Shown in pieces: positions 1-13,500 of a stretch of DNA of 64,000 nucleotides. The position numbers and the translations under genes are program-made. Every line of letters begins with the position of its first letter. Position 1 is the stretch's first letter. Source of the DNA: Lamellibrachia satsuma (taxonomy: Eukaryota; Annelida; Polychaeta; Sabellida; Siboglinidae); assembly GCA_033239005.1 (NCBI GenBank), contig BSQZ01000004.1, positions 10,293,007-10,357,006 of the forward strand. Reading direction: 5' to 3'. The notes under the pieces are model-generated. The model was not told the DNA's origin, made no database searches, and saw only the letters and a program-made list of their open reading frames with translations.

Positions 1-168
1 GAACAATGTTCTGCTCCCCATGTCTGTGCAGGCATCAGTAGCAATAATGTATGGTTCTTTCTGAAGAATGGTGCTAATAACATCATCAAATTCCTTGGCA
101 AGCGTTTCCACAATTGCAGTTGTTTTTGTTCAGCCAAATATTGAGTGACAATTTTGGAATCTGTAAAC
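1..168 (-). pseudogene. Unassigned coding-like fragment at the window edge
   Basis: Reading the minus strand from a possible TTTACAG acceptor, two frames look coding. One reads SKIVTQYLAEQK; after a shift the other reads TTAIVETLAKEFDDVIS and later EPYIIATDACTDMGSRTLF to the window end. This suggests one peptide with a one-base shift, perhaps transposon-derived. It does not align convincingly with the missing C-terminal ACY1 exons. No family assigned. Confidence 0.25.
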
Positions 169-1288
169 AATGTTATAAAAAGAGGTCAGGCGTGATCGCT
201 TGCTGCTACTGGAATGTTATCAATGGAGGGTTAAGCGTAATGGTGTAAAGCGTGGCTAAATATTGTAATTGTTACGCTCAAATCATAATAGTTGGCACCA
301 CTACACTACAGTCAGGTTCACTGTGGTCACACCACCCAGTCATAATTAACTTTCGTGTACTTCCTCCACTTGATATCCCGTTACCCCCCAGTGTGTATCT
401 GTGTTACTACATTTGTGGTATGGACATGTTCATGCAGCCCTTTCTGTGTTTGTATTGAGATACACCAACTATTGGGTAGGTTGGTAATGGGCAATCCAAT
501 TTATTAACGAACAATGACTGCCGCTGTGCACATATAGCATATACAGTGTTTGCCACATCTTGTGCACAGCCAGGTACATGCAGATTATTGATGCATGTAC
601 CACACATGTTGGTATGTGCTACAATTTAGTGTACAATACATACATAAAAATCACATTAGTTCTTAAATTTAGTTAGTAAACTGTCAAAAGACAGTTATGT
701 ACCGAAAAACCCTTGTTGCTGTTAGATATAGTTACAGCATACAACTGTTTGAGTCACAGTATATAAAACACAAGGGAAAAAGATACCTGTGTGCAGACTG
801 TATACCTTCTATAGTACTAGCTAGAGTATTTACAATTTGATATGTACAAAAGTGGGGGGAATAGTAACCCACACACAACATTCACAAAACATCTGTATCT
901 AGTGATGTGATACTGAACCAGCTAATTTCAAAGCATATTAAAGGCAGTACAGGTTACATAGATACATTGGGAGGGCGGATGGGAATAAAAATTTTGCTCG
1001 TGAAGAAAGTTGTATTTAAAGCAGCAAGGTGAAGTGAACCGATTTAAAACTGAGTCTCCGCTCCTCCTGCACATTATTCTGCATGCGCAGCTGGCCAACA
1101 GAATGCTCCGTAGGTGTCATGAGCTTGATTGGTGTCGGGCCACCCTAAATAAGTGTCATACCGATTCAAGGGGGGGTGCAGGATTGGAAGGGGGACAGAT
1201 TATTTTTAACCACCTAGCATATTAGCTAGGCGTTTGCTATGCTGCTACACAAAAAAAAGCTTTTCATCCTAAAGGCCAAAATTTCATT
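169..1288. other. Presumed ACY1 intron or 3' region, no gene seen
   Basis: No exon or transposon was recognised here apart from one stray diverged copy, at about 296-345, of the splice-donor repeat found at 1289-1502. The ACY1 exon expected next (VxYNVIP block) is not visible, so this is probably intron. Confidence 0.4.
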
Positions 1289-1505
1289 ACCCCAACTACA
1301 GTCAGGTTCACCCAGCGGTAGGTAACTTACCCCAACTACAGTAAGATTCACCATGGTCACATCACCCAGTGGTAGGTAACTTACCCCATCTGCAGTCACA
1401 TTCACTGTGGTCATTTCACCCAGCATTGTCAGACTGTAGTTGACTCACCCCAACTACAGTCAGATTCACCGTGGTCACACCACCCAGTTGTAGTTAACTC
1501 ACCCC
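1289..1505 (-). repeat. Tandem array built from an ACY1 exon end plus 5' splice site
   Basis: Copies start at about 1289, 1329, 1383, 1447 and 1501 with spacing near 54 nt. On the minus strand each reads like the exon end GTGAATCTGACTGTAGTTGG followed by GGTGAGT or GGTAAGT. The 5'-most copy is the real ACY1 exon end; the others lie in the intron and each carries a strong potential donor. Confidence 0.85.
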
Positions 1506-1566
1506 AACTACAGTCAGATTCACCGAGGTCACATCACCTAGCCGAAGTTTTGGGTCCTTCTTCAGT
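1503..1566 (-). CDS. ACY1: ACY1 exon (LKKDPKLRLGDVTSVNLTVV)
   Basis: 64 nt, acceptor CTGTTGAAG and donor GTGAGT. It encodes LKKDPKLRLGDVTSVNLTVV then G, matching the [20 protein letters not shown] block. The donor is followed within three bases by an in-frame TAA, so this first donor must be used. Downstream, the exon end and donor are repeated in tandem (1289-1502). Confidence 0.88.
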
Positions 1567-4500
1567 CTTCAACAGAAAACCATATGAAGTGCACACATTA
1601 CATTTTTCTCATTCACAATTATATGAATAATCAATAGTATATGGATATCAGTTTAGCTATACAAAGTATACTTTCTTTTGCATACTTTTGATTATTTTGA
1701 TATCATACTCACTTGTCTTCTTGTTGTTCTCGGAATTGCAATAATGTGTTAATAATTCGTCTCTAAAACAAAATATATTCATAAGTTTACAATGGCAGGT
1801 ATACAGTTAATGAGGTAGTTTACCATATTATCAGTTAAAGGGACCAACAACCATGCACTAGCTAAAATGCTTTTTAGGTGTGTACACAGGACAAGTTTAT
1901 TTATAGGTAAAATTAGATGTTTAATGCGACTAACTGACAAACTGCAGTTAAAAATTCGAAGTAAATGAGATGAGCGTTCACGTGATTTTGTGACGTCAAT
2001 GATGATATGAGTTTACATTCAGTCAGTGATTTCTATGCAATGCTTCAGTATAGTTTCACTCGCTTCACTATAGTGAGTGATGGCATCATGGTGATGTCTA
2101 TTTTCTAAAAGAAAACATAATCTAACGATTTCGAACCGCTAGCCTCTAGTGATACCACAGAATCCTTTTCGAATTCGGCTCTTTCGGAGCAGTTTAGTAA
2201 AGCCAGTAGCCTTTGAAAATCATCTTCGAATTCGGTTCTTTAGGAGCAGTTTAGCAACGCCAGTAGCCTTTGAACTTATTTACTTTATATCCGAAAAATT
2301 AAAACAACCAAAGTCATAGAGCTGCCAAACTTACTCTTACTTCTAAATAAAGATCAAAATAAATGAAAACTTGTCATCTCCTTTGCCTAGCTTTGCGGAG
2401 CTAGGCGTAGAAGATATGATTTTATTTGTAATTTGTTATCGCTACATGGAAGTAATTGTAATGTTTGACCATGTGACATGTGTATATGTATGGTAAATAT
2501 ATGAGAGGTTTGGCGGCTCTAGGTGGTTGTTTCTCTGGCATTCAGCCAAGCTGCAAACATCGCAATAGCAGGAGCAGCGCTGACAGGTGGTGGAGATTCC
2601 GGCCCTCAGAGAATTCAGCCCAACTGCCATGTTGTTTCAGCTTGGTGATTTCAGTGATGTGACACACAAGATCTACTCAGTTCTAGCTAGTGATGGATTA
2701 GCCTTCACTTAAACGGTTTGTTATTCCTGTACTTGTCATCAAAGGGATGCTGCATGTTGACTGCATGTTAAACTGGAAAAAAATAGCGCTGTACTTCATG
2801 TGAAAGAAAGCAAAAGCTATAAAACAGTTAAAATGTAACAATTTCGGGAAAATGAATCAATTAATAAATGAGAGAATAAACAGAATGCTTTATTCACAGA
2901 AAGACACACATTAAACTTCATGTGCTCGCTACACAATCATTTGGGCCAAGATCATTATGCCTGCTGTGCTCTAAGGTCGAAGTTGCCAAAGTTGCGTTCC
3001 GAACTTTCCAAAGAATGCTGTCCGAATTCACCAAGCCGAATTCATCATGAGCCAACATCACCTGTATCCGGCTGACAGCTTGCTTTGATATAAAGGTAAG
3101 TTCTCATATAGCGCTACACTTCACACCCTGGCAGACCTGTTCATTCCAAGGCCATTTCAACTTCTCTGGCATTCAGCCAAGCTGCAATTACTGCGCGAAA
3201 GCTATTCATTCACATATCCACCATTGTCTGTATTGCCAGTTACTCATTTATACAGCTCAGTGAACTGTGGCAATGTGGGGTGATCAAACTTGCCAAAGGT
3301 TCGAAGAAACAGGGTTCTCTCGATTCAGAGTCTGGCATTCTAACTGGCCCCATAGGTGGAGTGTGGTCATCGACGCCCATGTCACAGCCTGTGTTCTACG
3401 GATTGGTGGCATCAACATAGCTTCCACTACTGCTAATAATGTGGACACATCATCCTCTTTCAAAGAGATTTTAGCACTCAGATAACCCAGGGTTACACCT
3501 TCTTTGGTCCGGATCGCAGTTGAAACAGCTTTGACAGTTTGACATTTTCTTTTTTTTTAAGAAAGTTGGCTCCATAGAGACCAACTACATGTTACTTTAT
3601 TCTTACTACTGTTTGCATTACAATAAAATGCTGCACAATAAATCATTAAGATGCCAAGTTCTAAACAAATGTTATTGCTGTCAACAGTACGGTGAATGAG
3701 TCGAAAATCCCATTTCCGTAGCAGTTCCTTGTTATCAGTGATGTCGAGAAGCGTGGGGAAAATATGCATAATCGAGGCAGCCCGGTAGAACAGAGTATCA
3801 TTTGGAATTATTAATTAATGGAATACTAATGAATTTTTCGGTGTTGTGGAAATGGAAATATATTACAAGATGTAATAGAACATGATTTCCAGCAATCATT
3901 GTTGTTATTCCCTTTAACATATGGATTTAGCATGGAAATTGTATTATGTACAGAAAATAAATGATTGCAATAATTTATCAAATAAAACATGTAGATGGTT
4001 GATCACATTTGTAAAGAAATATTTTAAATGTTGTCTTATTAACACCCACACATTGGAAAATGTTGAACCAAGCAAAACAATGATAGAAATTAATAAAATG
4101 TGAAATGTTCTCACCAATTTTTCAGCAGCACTGTCTTCAATGAACCTGGACCCATGTCCCGGCTTTCCTGGACATGAAATTTGCACCCCTACATGGAGAT
4201 AAATGAAAAAATTGCGGAACAATGTCCTCTGGATTAGTGATGCATTGCTGCTAATGTAGTGACACCGATTTTCCATGGTCGCGGAAAATGAATGCAATTA
4301 AAAAATCCATGGCTTAAACCTTTTTCTGAATGAAAACCCGATGATCATGAAAACAGGCAGAATCCACGGAATCAATGTTTTGAAACAATCTTACTTCTCA
4401 AATGGAATTCCAAATTTGTATAAACAACATTACAAATCTACAGGTTCATTCAGCACCACATAAAGGATGAATTGAAGTATCTTAACAGCTCGAAACCGAA

Positions 4501-7500
4501 TTTAAACATGACACACATCAACCATGTTTGGTGTAGACCTGTGCCTTTCATGCAGCCAGTTCGGCGGCTGTTGATATTCAAAATCACAACATCATTATCT
4601 TAAGGCCTTATAAATTTAACTTGCGTACAATTCAACCTTGTTTGATATCAAATGAACTAGTGATACAATGTTCTTTAACCAGATATAACACTTTGCAAAG
4701 CTAAGCGTTTATTTGAATAAAACGTGCAACCCAAATCGTCAACTCCGACAAGTTTCTTTCTTATCGATCAATAAAAGTAATGTTGCATGACATAAATAGT
4801 ATTTCGAGGGCGCAAAGTACAGTAGCTGAAAAAAAAACCTTGTTCATTGTCCGGTTGTCCACTATGTGCAGGCAACCAGCTGAATAGTTTGTCAGAAATA
4901 AATGCAAACAGAGTGTAACTTACTCATAGTAAAAAAAGTGGCCTTTGTGAAAAAACCTTCAAAAAACCTTTTCAAATGGAATTATCCTTTTTGAAAGGGA
5001 ATTTTTTATTTGAGATAAGAATTTTTAAACATAACATTATATTCTCAAGTAAATGTCATTAGTCTAGAATTTATCTCCCTACATACACCAAGTAGATCAA
5101 TGAGCATCACTCCCTACTTACACCAAGTAGATCAGTGGCACACTGAATGTCACTCCTTACTTATACCATGCAGATCAGTGGCACAATGAATGTCAGCCTT
5201 TACTTACACCAAGTAGATCAGTGGCACAATTAATGTCACTCCTTACACCATGCAGATCAGTGGCACAATGAATGTCACTCCTTACTTACACCAAGTAGAT
5301 CAGTGGCACAAAGAATGTCACTCCCTATTTACACCAAGTGGATCAGAGGCACGATGAATGTCACTCCCTATTTACACCAAGTGGATCAGTGGCACAATGG
5401 ATGTCACTCCTTACTTACACCAAGTAGATCAGTGGCACAATGAATATTACTCCTTACTTACACCATGCAGATCTCTCTCCATAAAACACAGTGAACGCAT
5501 CAGTTGGACTTGCTAAACCTACAAGAATCAAAACATTCACTCTGAGAAGAAGTTTAGACAAAACTATGTTAATCAGTTACCTTCTTTGAATGTTTTTATA
5601 TTATACTATGCTAGTAATGCTACTGGCCAAAATACACATTTGTAAATATATAAATATAAACGTCTGAAAGCACATAATAGATGGCTACAGCTCTATCTTG
5701 GTAAACTCAGAATTTCAAAATAGAACTGCTCAGCTGATGACCTGGTGTCTAATACAATTCTAATGATGGTCATGGATGACCCAACCAAATACTAATAAGG
5801 TTTGGTTTGAAAAATAAGTTGTTACCTATCAATGGAGCTTTCAAGACCTACACGGTCTCTTCATTAGCATTAGAATGCACTGTTGTCCAATGTCATGTGA
5901 CCTGGCTTTTGGTTATCACATGACAGCAGTTCCATGATGATCACGGGAATGTTGTAGCCGCCATCTCGGTTGATCTCAGGGTGAATCTCCCTAATTTCAA
6001 TAGCCTCGCTTCTCTTTCTCCACCAGTAGTATCACTGTCACATCTCTGGCTGTGATGTTATGATCCTGATTGACCTGGTGTTCCCCTACAGCCGTGAGGG
6101 TTTGTGTTCTTCGAGTCTGGGCTCTAGTGACATGCTGGATTTGCCCCCATAAATTTTTGGACATTCAAGATACTTCTCATACCTCATATATCACCCCTCA
6201 CCTGTTGTTTTTTTGCTTTGTTTTATCCTTGGTGTGTACCACCATGAATCTTAAGGTGCTGTAAGGTAAGTGGTATGTCCTCACTCTACGTTGTCAGAAG
6301 ATGGTGGTCAGTTTCTCTGACAGGTTTCGAAAGCTCCGTTGAGCAAATACAAGTATTCTGACAAGTAACAACTTATTTTTCAATATGAATGTAACAGAAT
6401 ACAGAATCAACTTGCATGCTGATAAAATATTTGGTTTGTTTATTGTAGAAAGTTAACCATTACAACAAAATGAACAAACCTTCATCCAGAGCGAATGCCA
6501 CATTAAGGTTTTTAAATTCAGGCATGTTGATAAGAATCTTCATTCCCATTTGGCCACCAACCTCTTCATCTGTAACAATACAGTACACTGCAAATGGCAT
6601 CTTCCAAGCAGGCCCCCATGTCAGGTATCCCCTGTCCCAGTACCCCTCCCCCCCCCGAAGTGTGAGAATTGAGCGCCAGTAGCCCCTGGGTCAGTATGCT
6701 ATTGATTTAATACGTGTACACCCTCTAATGTATTCATTATATATTTTGGATTTTGGAGTTGGTGTTCATCACAAATATGATTCTAATTTATTTTTTAAGT
6801 TATTAATTTAAGTTTTAACAAGTCCAAGGACCCAGTAATATGACTGATAACAAGCTACTTGACTAGACAGCAAACATGTAATAGTATAACTAAATTAGCC
6901 TCAGTCTTTAAGTAAGGCTACAACATTCAACAAATAATTGTTGTTTATATTTCTTTTGAAAGGTAATTGTACGCCTTCAAAGTGTCCAATTTGAGTTTGA
7001 AGACATACAATTACCTTTCAAAAGAAATATAAACAACAATTATTTGTTGAATGTTGGGGGGAGTGGCTGCAACTGATTAAGTGTCCGATTTGAGTTAATC
7101 AGTTGAAGCCTCATCAATTTTACTTTCACACATTGAGTGAAAAGGTAATTGTTCAGATGTAAGTGAAAGTTACTGCTAGCTAATCAGAATCCAATTTAAT
7201 TTTCACATGTTAGTCTGGTTGCCAGCTCAACCTGGAAATAGGGTACATACAAAATTGTTTGTGGTTTCTGGTACTTTAGGATATACTGATCCAGAAACTG
7301 CATGATGCCACTTTGGCATCATTGAGCAATTTTTTACAAACATTTGCAAAATAGCTTCTCTCATTGTCTCGGCCAAAACAGTCGTCATATAGATAGAAAT
7401 GAACACCATTGCCAATGAGTATTGCATTTGCGGAGAACAACAAATGAATTTAAAGTTTTGTGAAAAACATCTGCTAGTTTTAACAATTATTGTTAAATAG

Positions 7501-10500
7501 GGATAAGCGACAGGTAACATTACTCGTTCTCATCATTTCCACAGTGACTCATTCACATCAGCATACTGCTTAGTAACATGTTTGTTGGCATTTCTTCAAC
7601 TTTGACATGACACATATTTACCACGTATTTCTGCCAAGTAATTTTTGTAAATAATCTTGCATTGTAAAAGAAAAGTCCATCTTGCAATGCATTGTGCATA
7701 TTTTTTATTCTATTGGTGTGTTATCATTCTCAGCGCATATGCATTTGTTTTTCTATCATGCAACATTATACAGCCAATGTATTCAAGCTTCAACAGAAAA
7801 AAAGCATACCCTGTGTCTTCAGAAAGATATCTACAAATTATAATTACTTAAATGTCTATTCATCCAGGCATGAAAACACCACTGTCCAGCTATTTCCCCT
7901 TATTTCTATATATTTTTTTATATTTAGCGGTGCATTTTATTAGTGCCAGAAGAATAGCTGCTCAATATTAGGTCCGTGCCTAGATAATATTAATCACAGT
8001 ACACCCCAAACTGTGTAGTAATGTAAATAATCACAGCACACACCAAACTGTGTAGTAATGTAAATAATCGCAGTACACCCCAAACTGTGTAGTAATGTAC
8101 ATAGTCACAGCACACCCCAAACTGTGTAGTAATGTAAATAATCGCAGTACACCCCAAACTGTGTAGTAATGTACATAGTCACAGCACACCCCAAACTGTG
8201 TAGTAATGTAAATAATCGCAGTACATCAAACTGTTTATTAATGCATACGTGTTAAGTTTCAGAAATGCAAATGCAGGAGATTTGTGCCTAAATCAAGAGG
8301 GTCTCGGAGAATTGTGTGTAAATCGGAGGGTCTCAGAGAACTGTGTAAATTGGAGTATTTCACATCCTTGCCATGCATAAAAATTATAACTAGATCAGCT
8401 TTGGTTCCAAATATATTACACATGTATTATTAAATAGTTCACTGACATGGTAAGGTTATTGCATAAATGGATTTATGCAACTTACAGCTGCATAACAGAT
8501 TTTATGAGATAACCAAGACATTCCTGTTAATGTGCTTCCCAAAGTAGCTGCGTGATAAGCAGTCCACTTTGCAATAAAACGTCATTTATTTGGCCCTTTT
8601 CAATCTCTACTACATCGGACTTGTGTTGGTTATTGTATAAATGTTAATATAAACATTTTGGCAGTAGAATTCTTTGTGCATGTGTTTACTATAGTAGTGC
8701 GGGAATAAAACAATTTGTTCTACTCTTGAAATATACTGAAGTACAACAAACATCTCTTATCTGACTGGCAGTACCCTACATATTTTTATTACACATGCAA
8801 CTAACATAATATTTATTGGAAGGGCTATCATTTTCTTTTCTTCAAAGCTTGTGACCCTAGGTGATGGAGGCAGTAATTCATGAAGGCATTTATTAATCTG
8901 GGTGATGGATAAAATTTTTTTGTCAAATCTATTTTAAAAACATGTCTTTTCATTCATAATGTGCTCCAATTCTGACAATTATGAAACATATATAATGAAT
9001 TAAATAAAACTCTTATAAAGAAAAGATGTATTGATAGTCATTATTTGAATGGCTATTTAGTAAATTGCACATCGATGAGTAACAATGGAGAACCATTCAT
9101 TTAACACATATTACAAACAATGGCAAGGCACAAGGAATGTTTCTGCAAGTATCCATTGTTTAGCCTGCACATTATGCTGCATCTACACTTTTGTTAACTG
9201 AGGCCACACAAAAATGTGTTTTGGTTCATTAGAAATCTGGGAGATTTGTTATCCCGTCCTGGCCATTCCGGAAGACTTAAGATGTCTGGTAATGTACATA
9301 ATTACAGAACACCCAAACTGTGCAGTAATGTACATAATCACAACACACTCAAACTGTGTAATAATGTAGAGAAAATTTACAATACACCCTGAAACATGCA
9401 ATATTGTAGCCACTGACATTTAAACAAAGTCAGTAGACTTGAACAACTGTAAAATTCATCTTGTGAGAAAGTAACTAGAGTAGAGACGTCTGCCCAAAAG
9501 TAACTAGAGTAGAGACGTCTGCCCAAAAGTAAGAAGTGGAGAGACGTCATATTCATGATAATGGTTGACTGAAGAATGGAACAAGAAATGAATGAGGCAT
9601 AAGGAGGGTGAAACTATTAAATGATATTTACCTGGCACGAATGAAAGATGTATTGTTCTGGGGAAGGATTTCCCATCTGTCTGGAGACGCCGAATTGCTT
9701 CTATGTACCTGCAGGTAAAATTGTGCACACCATTATACAGCTACATCATTCCCTACTTCTGTGTACCTTCAGGTAATGTAGTGCACACTGTTGTAGAGCT
9801 GTTTCCCATACTTCTATGTACCTACAGGTAATAAGATGCACACTGTAATACAGCTATATCATTCCCATGCTTCTGTGTGCTATACTACCTACAGGTAATA
9901 CAGTGCACACTGTAATAGAGCTATGTCTCTCATGCTTCTATGTACCTACAGGTAACATAGTGCACACTGTTATACAGCTATATCATTCCCATGCTTCTAC
10001 GTACCTACATGTAATATAATGCACACCATTATACAGCTATATCATTCCCATGCTTCTGTGTACCTAGTAGGTACTGTATTACTTGTAGGTACTACCTACA
10101 AGTAATACATGATAATACAGTGCACACTGTAATATAAACATGCTTCTATGTACCTACAGCCACAGGTAATATAGTGCACTGTTATACAGCTATATAATTC
10201 CCATGCTTCTATGTACCTAAAGGTAATATAGTTCACACTGTTATACAGCTATGTCATTGCACGTGTTCACTCATCAGACTCCCATCTGATGGGTGAACGC
10301 TATCATTAGCAGAGGGGTTGATATGGAGGTACTTTGTTTTGCTTGGGTTGAGAAATAGTCCAGTAGATTTGGAAGCACTTTCCACTTTATGAAGTAAATG
10401 TTCTGCTTCTTGTATCATGTCAGCGAACAGAGCGATGTCATCGGCATAATCCAGGTCAGAGAGATGCAAGGCAGGATGTCTGGAGCTTCTGCGTCTGATT

Positions 10501-13500
10501 AGGGTTAGTCCTTCTCTGTCATCAATCGCAGTTCTTAATGCGTAGTCCAAGACTATAATGAGTAGGTATGGGGCAAGAGGGTTTCTTTGGAGAACTCCTT
10601 TATTACTATTGAAATTAATAGTTTCCCCTTCGGGAGTTAATACAACTGCAGATGTGTTTACATACATTATCTGTATGGCTTTTACGATCTTCTCGGGGAT
10701 GTCATATGCATGGAAAATCTGGAATAGTGTGTTTCTATCTACAGAGTCAAAGGCTTTCTTGAAGTCGATGAAAATAATGGCAGCTTCTTTCTGGTGGCTT
10801 CTCATTTCTTCGATGATGCATCTAAGGGCAAGAATCTACGAAGATGTAGAACGTAGAGGTCTAAAATCCATTCTGGTTGGGGTGTAAGATCTTTTCTAGC
10901 TCAGGGCGAATTCTGTTAAGCAGGAGTCAATTGTAGACCTTTGTAGCAGTCTGTGTTAGACTTATTCCACAATAGTTTTCAGGAATAGTCAGGTCTCCTT
11001 TCTTAGGTATTGGTACGATACCCGAAATCCCCCATTCCGGCGGTCTATTCCCTAAGTAAGTTTTGTTGCAGAACTTTAGTAGATCTTTCCTTAACTTGGG
11101 TAGTTGCCACACTTCAATGGGAATGTCTTCTAGTCCTGGGGCTTTGCCAAGTTTCATTTGTTTGAACGCAATGCTGACTTCTGCTAGTGAGAAGATGTCA
11201 GTGTCAATGTTGGGGTTGGTCTCATAGATCGGATCAACTGGATGGTTGGTTGTTCTCATATTATCTGATGAAGAGAGCAGTTGTTTGAAGTAAGTTTTCC
11301 AAGCATCCAAACGATCTTCCCCTTGTATGAAGATGGTTTTGGATTTCTTTCCTGAAAGTTGTTTTGCTAACTTCCAGGCATTATGGAGAGCATTAGTCGA
11401 CTCGCAACTGTCAAATGCTCTGAGAATGTCATGGTAGTGCTTTTCCTGTTTCATCATAAGTGTTGCGCAGTGTAGTTTGCATTTCTATGTACCTACAGGT
11501 AATATTGTGCACACTGTAATACAGGTGTTTCCCATGCTTCTATGTACCTACTACCTACAGGTAATATAGTGCAGTGTCATAGAGCTGTTTCCCATGTTTC
11601 TATGTACATACAGGTAATATAGTGCATACTGTAATACAGGTGTTTCCCGTGCTTCTATGTACCTACAGGTAATATAGTACACACTGTAATACAGGTGTTT
11701 CCCATGCTTCTATGTACCTACTACCTACAGGTAATATAGTGCAGTGTCATAGAGCTATGTTTCCCATGTTTTTATGTACATACAGGTAATATAGTGCATA
11801 CTGTAATACAGGTGTTTCCCATACTTCTATGTACCTACTACCTACAGGTAATATAGTGCAGTATCATAGAGCTGTTTCCCATGTTTCTATGTACATACAG
11901 GTAATATAGTGCATACCGTAATACAGGTGTTTCCCATGCTTCTATGTACATACAGGTAATATAGTGCATACTGTAATACAGGTGTTTCCCATGCTTCTAT
12001 GTACCTACTACCTACAGGTAATATAGTGCAGTGTCATAGAGTCATGTTTCCCATGCTTCTATGTACATACAGGTAATATAGTGCATACTGTAAGACAGGT
12101 GTTTCCCGTGCTTCTATGTACCTACAGGTAATATAGTACACATTGTAATACAGGTGTTTCCCATGCTTCTATGTACCTACTACCTACAGGTAATATAGTG
12201 CAGTGTCATAGAGCTATGTTTCCCATGTTTCTATGTACATACAGGTAATATAGTGCATACTGTAATACAGGTGTTTCCCATACTTCTATGTACCTACTAC
12301 CTACAGGTAATATAGTGCAGTATCATAGAGCTGTTTCCCATGTTTCTATGTACCTACAGGTAATATAGTGCATACTGTAAGACAGGTGTTTCCCGTGCTT
12401 CTATGTACCTACAGGTAATATAGTACACACTGTAATACAGGTGTTTCCCATGCTTCTATGTACCTACAGGTAATATAGTGCATACTGTAATACAGGTGTT
12501 TCCCATGCTTCTATGTACCTACAGGTAATATAGTACACACTGTAATACAGGTGTTTCCCATACTTCTATGTACCTACTACCTACAGGTAATATAGTGCAG
12601 TGTCATAGAGTCATGTTTCCCATGCTTCTATGTACATACAGGTAATATAGTGCATACTGTAAGACAGGTGTTTCCCGTGCTTCTATGTACCTACAGGTAA
12701 TATAGTGCACACTGTAATACAGGTGTTTCCCATGCTTCTATGTACCTACAGGTAATATAGTGCATACTGTAATACATGTGTTTCCCGTGCTTCTATGTAC
12801 CTACAGGTAATATAGTGCACACCGTAATACAGGTGTTTCCCATGCTTCTATGTACCTACTACCTATAGGTAATATAGAGCAGTGTCATAGAGCCATGTTT
12901 CCCATGCTTTTACATACCTACAGGTAATATAGTGCACACTGTAATAGAGCTGTTTCCCATGCCTCTATGTACCTTACACACAGTACATATGAATCCGGGA
13001 CATAATCCCACAGGACATAATCCCTATGGATAAAATCCCACAGGACAAAATCCCACAATGTGAAAATCTCACAGTACAACTGGTAGCTTGCCAAATGTCA
13101 AAGTTCCATTGCCTTACATTATAGCTGACCAAAGAAACCACTACTTGTAACAAGACAACATACTGTATATCAATTACATTATAGCTGACCAAAGAAACCA
13201 CCACTTGTAACAAGACAACATACTGTATATCAATTACATTATAGCTGACCAAAGAAACCACCACTTGTAACAAGACAACATACTGTATATCAATTACATT
13301 ATAGCTGACCAAAGAAACCACCACTTGTAACAAGACAACATACTGTATATCAATTACATTATAGCTGACCAAAGAAACCACCACTTGTAACAAGACAACA
13401 TACTGTATATCAATTAGATTGGCAAGCTAAGTGAGCTAATGAAACATTACCTTGAACCAAAAAAAATACTATTGGACTGTGGGATGTTGTCCACTTTTTA

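Noticed and set aside
1..168. Candidate C-terminal ACY1 exon (EPYIIATDACTDMGSRTLF versus the EPEIxPAATDxR block)
   Set aside because: Too divergent given the strong conservation of the other exons, and the intervening VxYNVIP exon is not found between here and 1503.
6470..6682. Plus-strand frame of 70 codons
   Set aside because: It is the complement of the ACY1 exon carrying DEEVGG and LDEG.
7227..7520. 97-codon minus-strand frame in an ACY1 intron
   Set aside because: A neighbouring frame (AILIGNGVHFYLYDDCFGRD) is also open and neither resembles a known family; probably intronic chance or an unidentified old repeat.
9696..12975. CRISPR-like array
   Set aside because: There are no unique spacers; units are contiguous tandem repeats derived from a splice junction in an animal gene.
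12974..13393. Minus-strand 139-codon frame with a 20-residue repeat (VVVSLVSYNVIDIQYVVLLQ)
   Set aside because: It is the translation of a 60-bp non-coding minisatellite; unit length divisible by three explains the open frame.
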